The position numbers and the translations under genes were made by a program. A stretch of 5,581 bases of DNA from an uncultured Candidatus Saccharibacteria bacterium (lineage in GTDB: Bacteria; Patescibacteria; Saccharimonadia; Saccharimonadales; UBA10212), in contig CAMLDA010000044.1 in the NCBI GenBank assembly GCA_946478715.1, positions 1 through 5,581 of the forward strand. Direction: 5' to 3'. Under the pieces are notes generated by a model. The model had not been told where the DNA came from. It did no database searches and worked only from the letters and a program-made list of their open reading frames with translations. Of this stretch, positions 4,977 through 5,581 are shown one piece after another. How positions within the stretch are numbered: the first letter of the stretch is position 1; every line of letters starts with the position of its first letter.

Positions 4977-5581
4977 CCAGGGACTTATATACCTTGATAT
5001 GGTCATCGGCCATCCGGGCGGCGGTAAATCTTTCTTCAAAGTCCAGGCGGCAGTTTTTTCTGTTTATCTTATCCAGTCTGGAAATCTGCGAACTTATGCC
5101 CCGCGCGGTAGCATGCTCATCCAGCTCGCCATCTTTACCATATACCTTGCCGGCTATATAGCCGTTTTTGCCGTCGCGGATAGTTTCGGAAAGAGCGCCG
5201 GAATCTAACCCGATTACCGGCGTGCCGCAGGCCAGCGCCTCTATGGCCACCATACCGAACGGCTCCTCGAACAGCGACGGCACAAGAAGGGCTTTGGCAC
5301 CGGCCAGCAATTCCTGCTTATCGGCCGCGGAATCAACGAATCCGACGTATTGGATGTACCTGTCGGTTAATTTCGGTTCGATTTTTTCTTTCCAATATGA
5401 ATCCTTTTTGTGGTCGGCATAATGTTTGCCGGCGATTTTAAGCATCAGCTTGTGTTCATGGCTTTGGTTATATAGCCGGACAGCTTCGATAGCCAGATGG
5501 ACGCCTTTGGTATTGATTATCCGGCCAAGATAGACCAGATAATCGGAACCCGTATCGTACGAGGGCTTATAAAGGTTTGCC
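4966..5581 (-). CDS. GT4-family glycosyltransferase, C-terminal domain (5' end beyond window)
   Basis: Open from the right edge to TGA at 4968-4966, giving 204 residues; the start and N-terminal acceptor domain lie outside. The frame opens in NLYKPS and reaches YLVYLGRIINTKGVHLAIEA, the first strand and helix of the donor-binding Rossmann domain of GT-B retaining enzymes. AGAKALLVPSLFEEPFGMVA is followed by IEALACGTPVIG, so the EX7E nucleotide-sugar motif runs between the Glu codons at 5263-5265 and 5239-5241. A tail of the type NGYIAG then helices finishes the domain. Such enzymes transfer a sugar from a nucleotide-sugar to lipid, glycan or other acceptors, often at the membrane for surface polysaccharide. 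The first internal ATG (5445) lies within the conserved domain and is not the start. Donor and acceptor cannot be told. It converges on thyA, overlapping by 11 bp. Confidence 0.92.
   Translation of the reverse strand, partial: ANLYKPSYDTGSDYLVYLGRIINTKGVHLAIEAVRLYNQSHEHKLMLKIAGKHYADHKKDSYWKEKIEPKLTDRYIQYVGFVDSAADKQELLAGAKALLVPSLFEEPFGMVAIEALACGTPVIGLDSGALSETIRDGKNGYIAGKVYGKDGELDEHATARGISSQISRLDKINRKNCRLDFEERFTAARMADDHIKVYKSLVKV
5151..5169 (+). terminator. Possible rho-independent terminator of the thyA cluster inside the convergent gene
   Basis: A perfect 14-nt palindrome, CGGCTATATAGCCG (5151-5164), folds as a 5-bp stem with an ATAT loop and is followed by five T on the plus strand. It lies 174 bp past the thyA stop, antisense to the glycosyltransferase. 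The stem is short, and coding for NGYIAG on the other strand can explain it, so this is a weak call. Confidence 0.2.

Noticed and set aside
4999..5422. Plus-strand frames at 4999-5208 and 5168-5422
   Set aside because: They are antisense to the glycosyltransferase domain, which carries the EX7E motif over the same bases.
1..5581. UGA recoding as in Gracilibacteria/SR1, considered because a CPR origin seems likely
   Set aside because: No in-frame UGA occurs in any called gene, and UGA ends two of them at the expected family length.
1..5581. tRNA, rRNA, CRISPR arrays, insertion sequences, phage genes
   Set aside because: No direct repeats with spacers, no transposase or integrase motifs and no RNA-gene signatures were seen; coding genes fill nearly all of the window.

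Overview
The window looks like a compact stretch of bacterial chromosome. By eye its base composition is near 50% GC. It carries four tightly packed plus-strand genes flanked by two minus-strand genes that run off the window edges. UGA is used as an ordinary stop (phosphotransferase and glycosyltransferase genes) and never appears in frame, so a UGA-recoding lineage is excluded. The combination of a thymidylate kinase-like domain fused to ThyX-like sequence, a HIT-deaminase fusion and very short intergenic gaps fits Candidatus Saccharibacteria or another Patescibacteria (CPR) group. That placement is inference from architecture, not from a marker gene.

Layout. Positions 1459 to 1 (minus) hold a long open frame, 486 codons inside the window and open at the left edge. 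It has an N-terminal thymidylate kinase-like domain, then a ThyX-like C-terminal segment, then what looks like the start of a second ThyX-like repeat. It begins at GTG with a strong Shine-Dalgarno. A 114-bp divergent spacer (1460-1573) separates it from the plus-strand cluster: an APH/choline-kinase-family phosphotransferase (1574-2575), a cytidylyltransferase-fold nucleotidyltransferase with an altered HxGH motif (2629-3183), a HIT-domain/deoxycytidylate-deaminase-like fusion (3185-4162) and thymidylate synthase ThyA (4167-4976). A convergent minus-strand GT4 glycosyltransferase (5581 to 4966, start missing) overlaps the thyA end by 11 bp.

How the genes fit together. Three of the six genes point to dTMP supply: a dCMP deaminase-like domain (dCMP to dUMP), ThyA (dUMP to dTMP) and, divergently, a Tmk-like protein (dTMP to dTDP in canonical members) fused to ThyX-like sequence. 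The Tmk-like domain lacks the Walker A lysine and the usual DRY arginine, so it may not be a working kinase. The phosphotransferase and nucleotidyltransferase resemble the kinase-plus-cytidylyltransferase step of a Kennedy-like activation pathway, but their substrates cannot be read from the sequence. No RNA gene, CRISPR array, insertion sequence or phage signature was seen.
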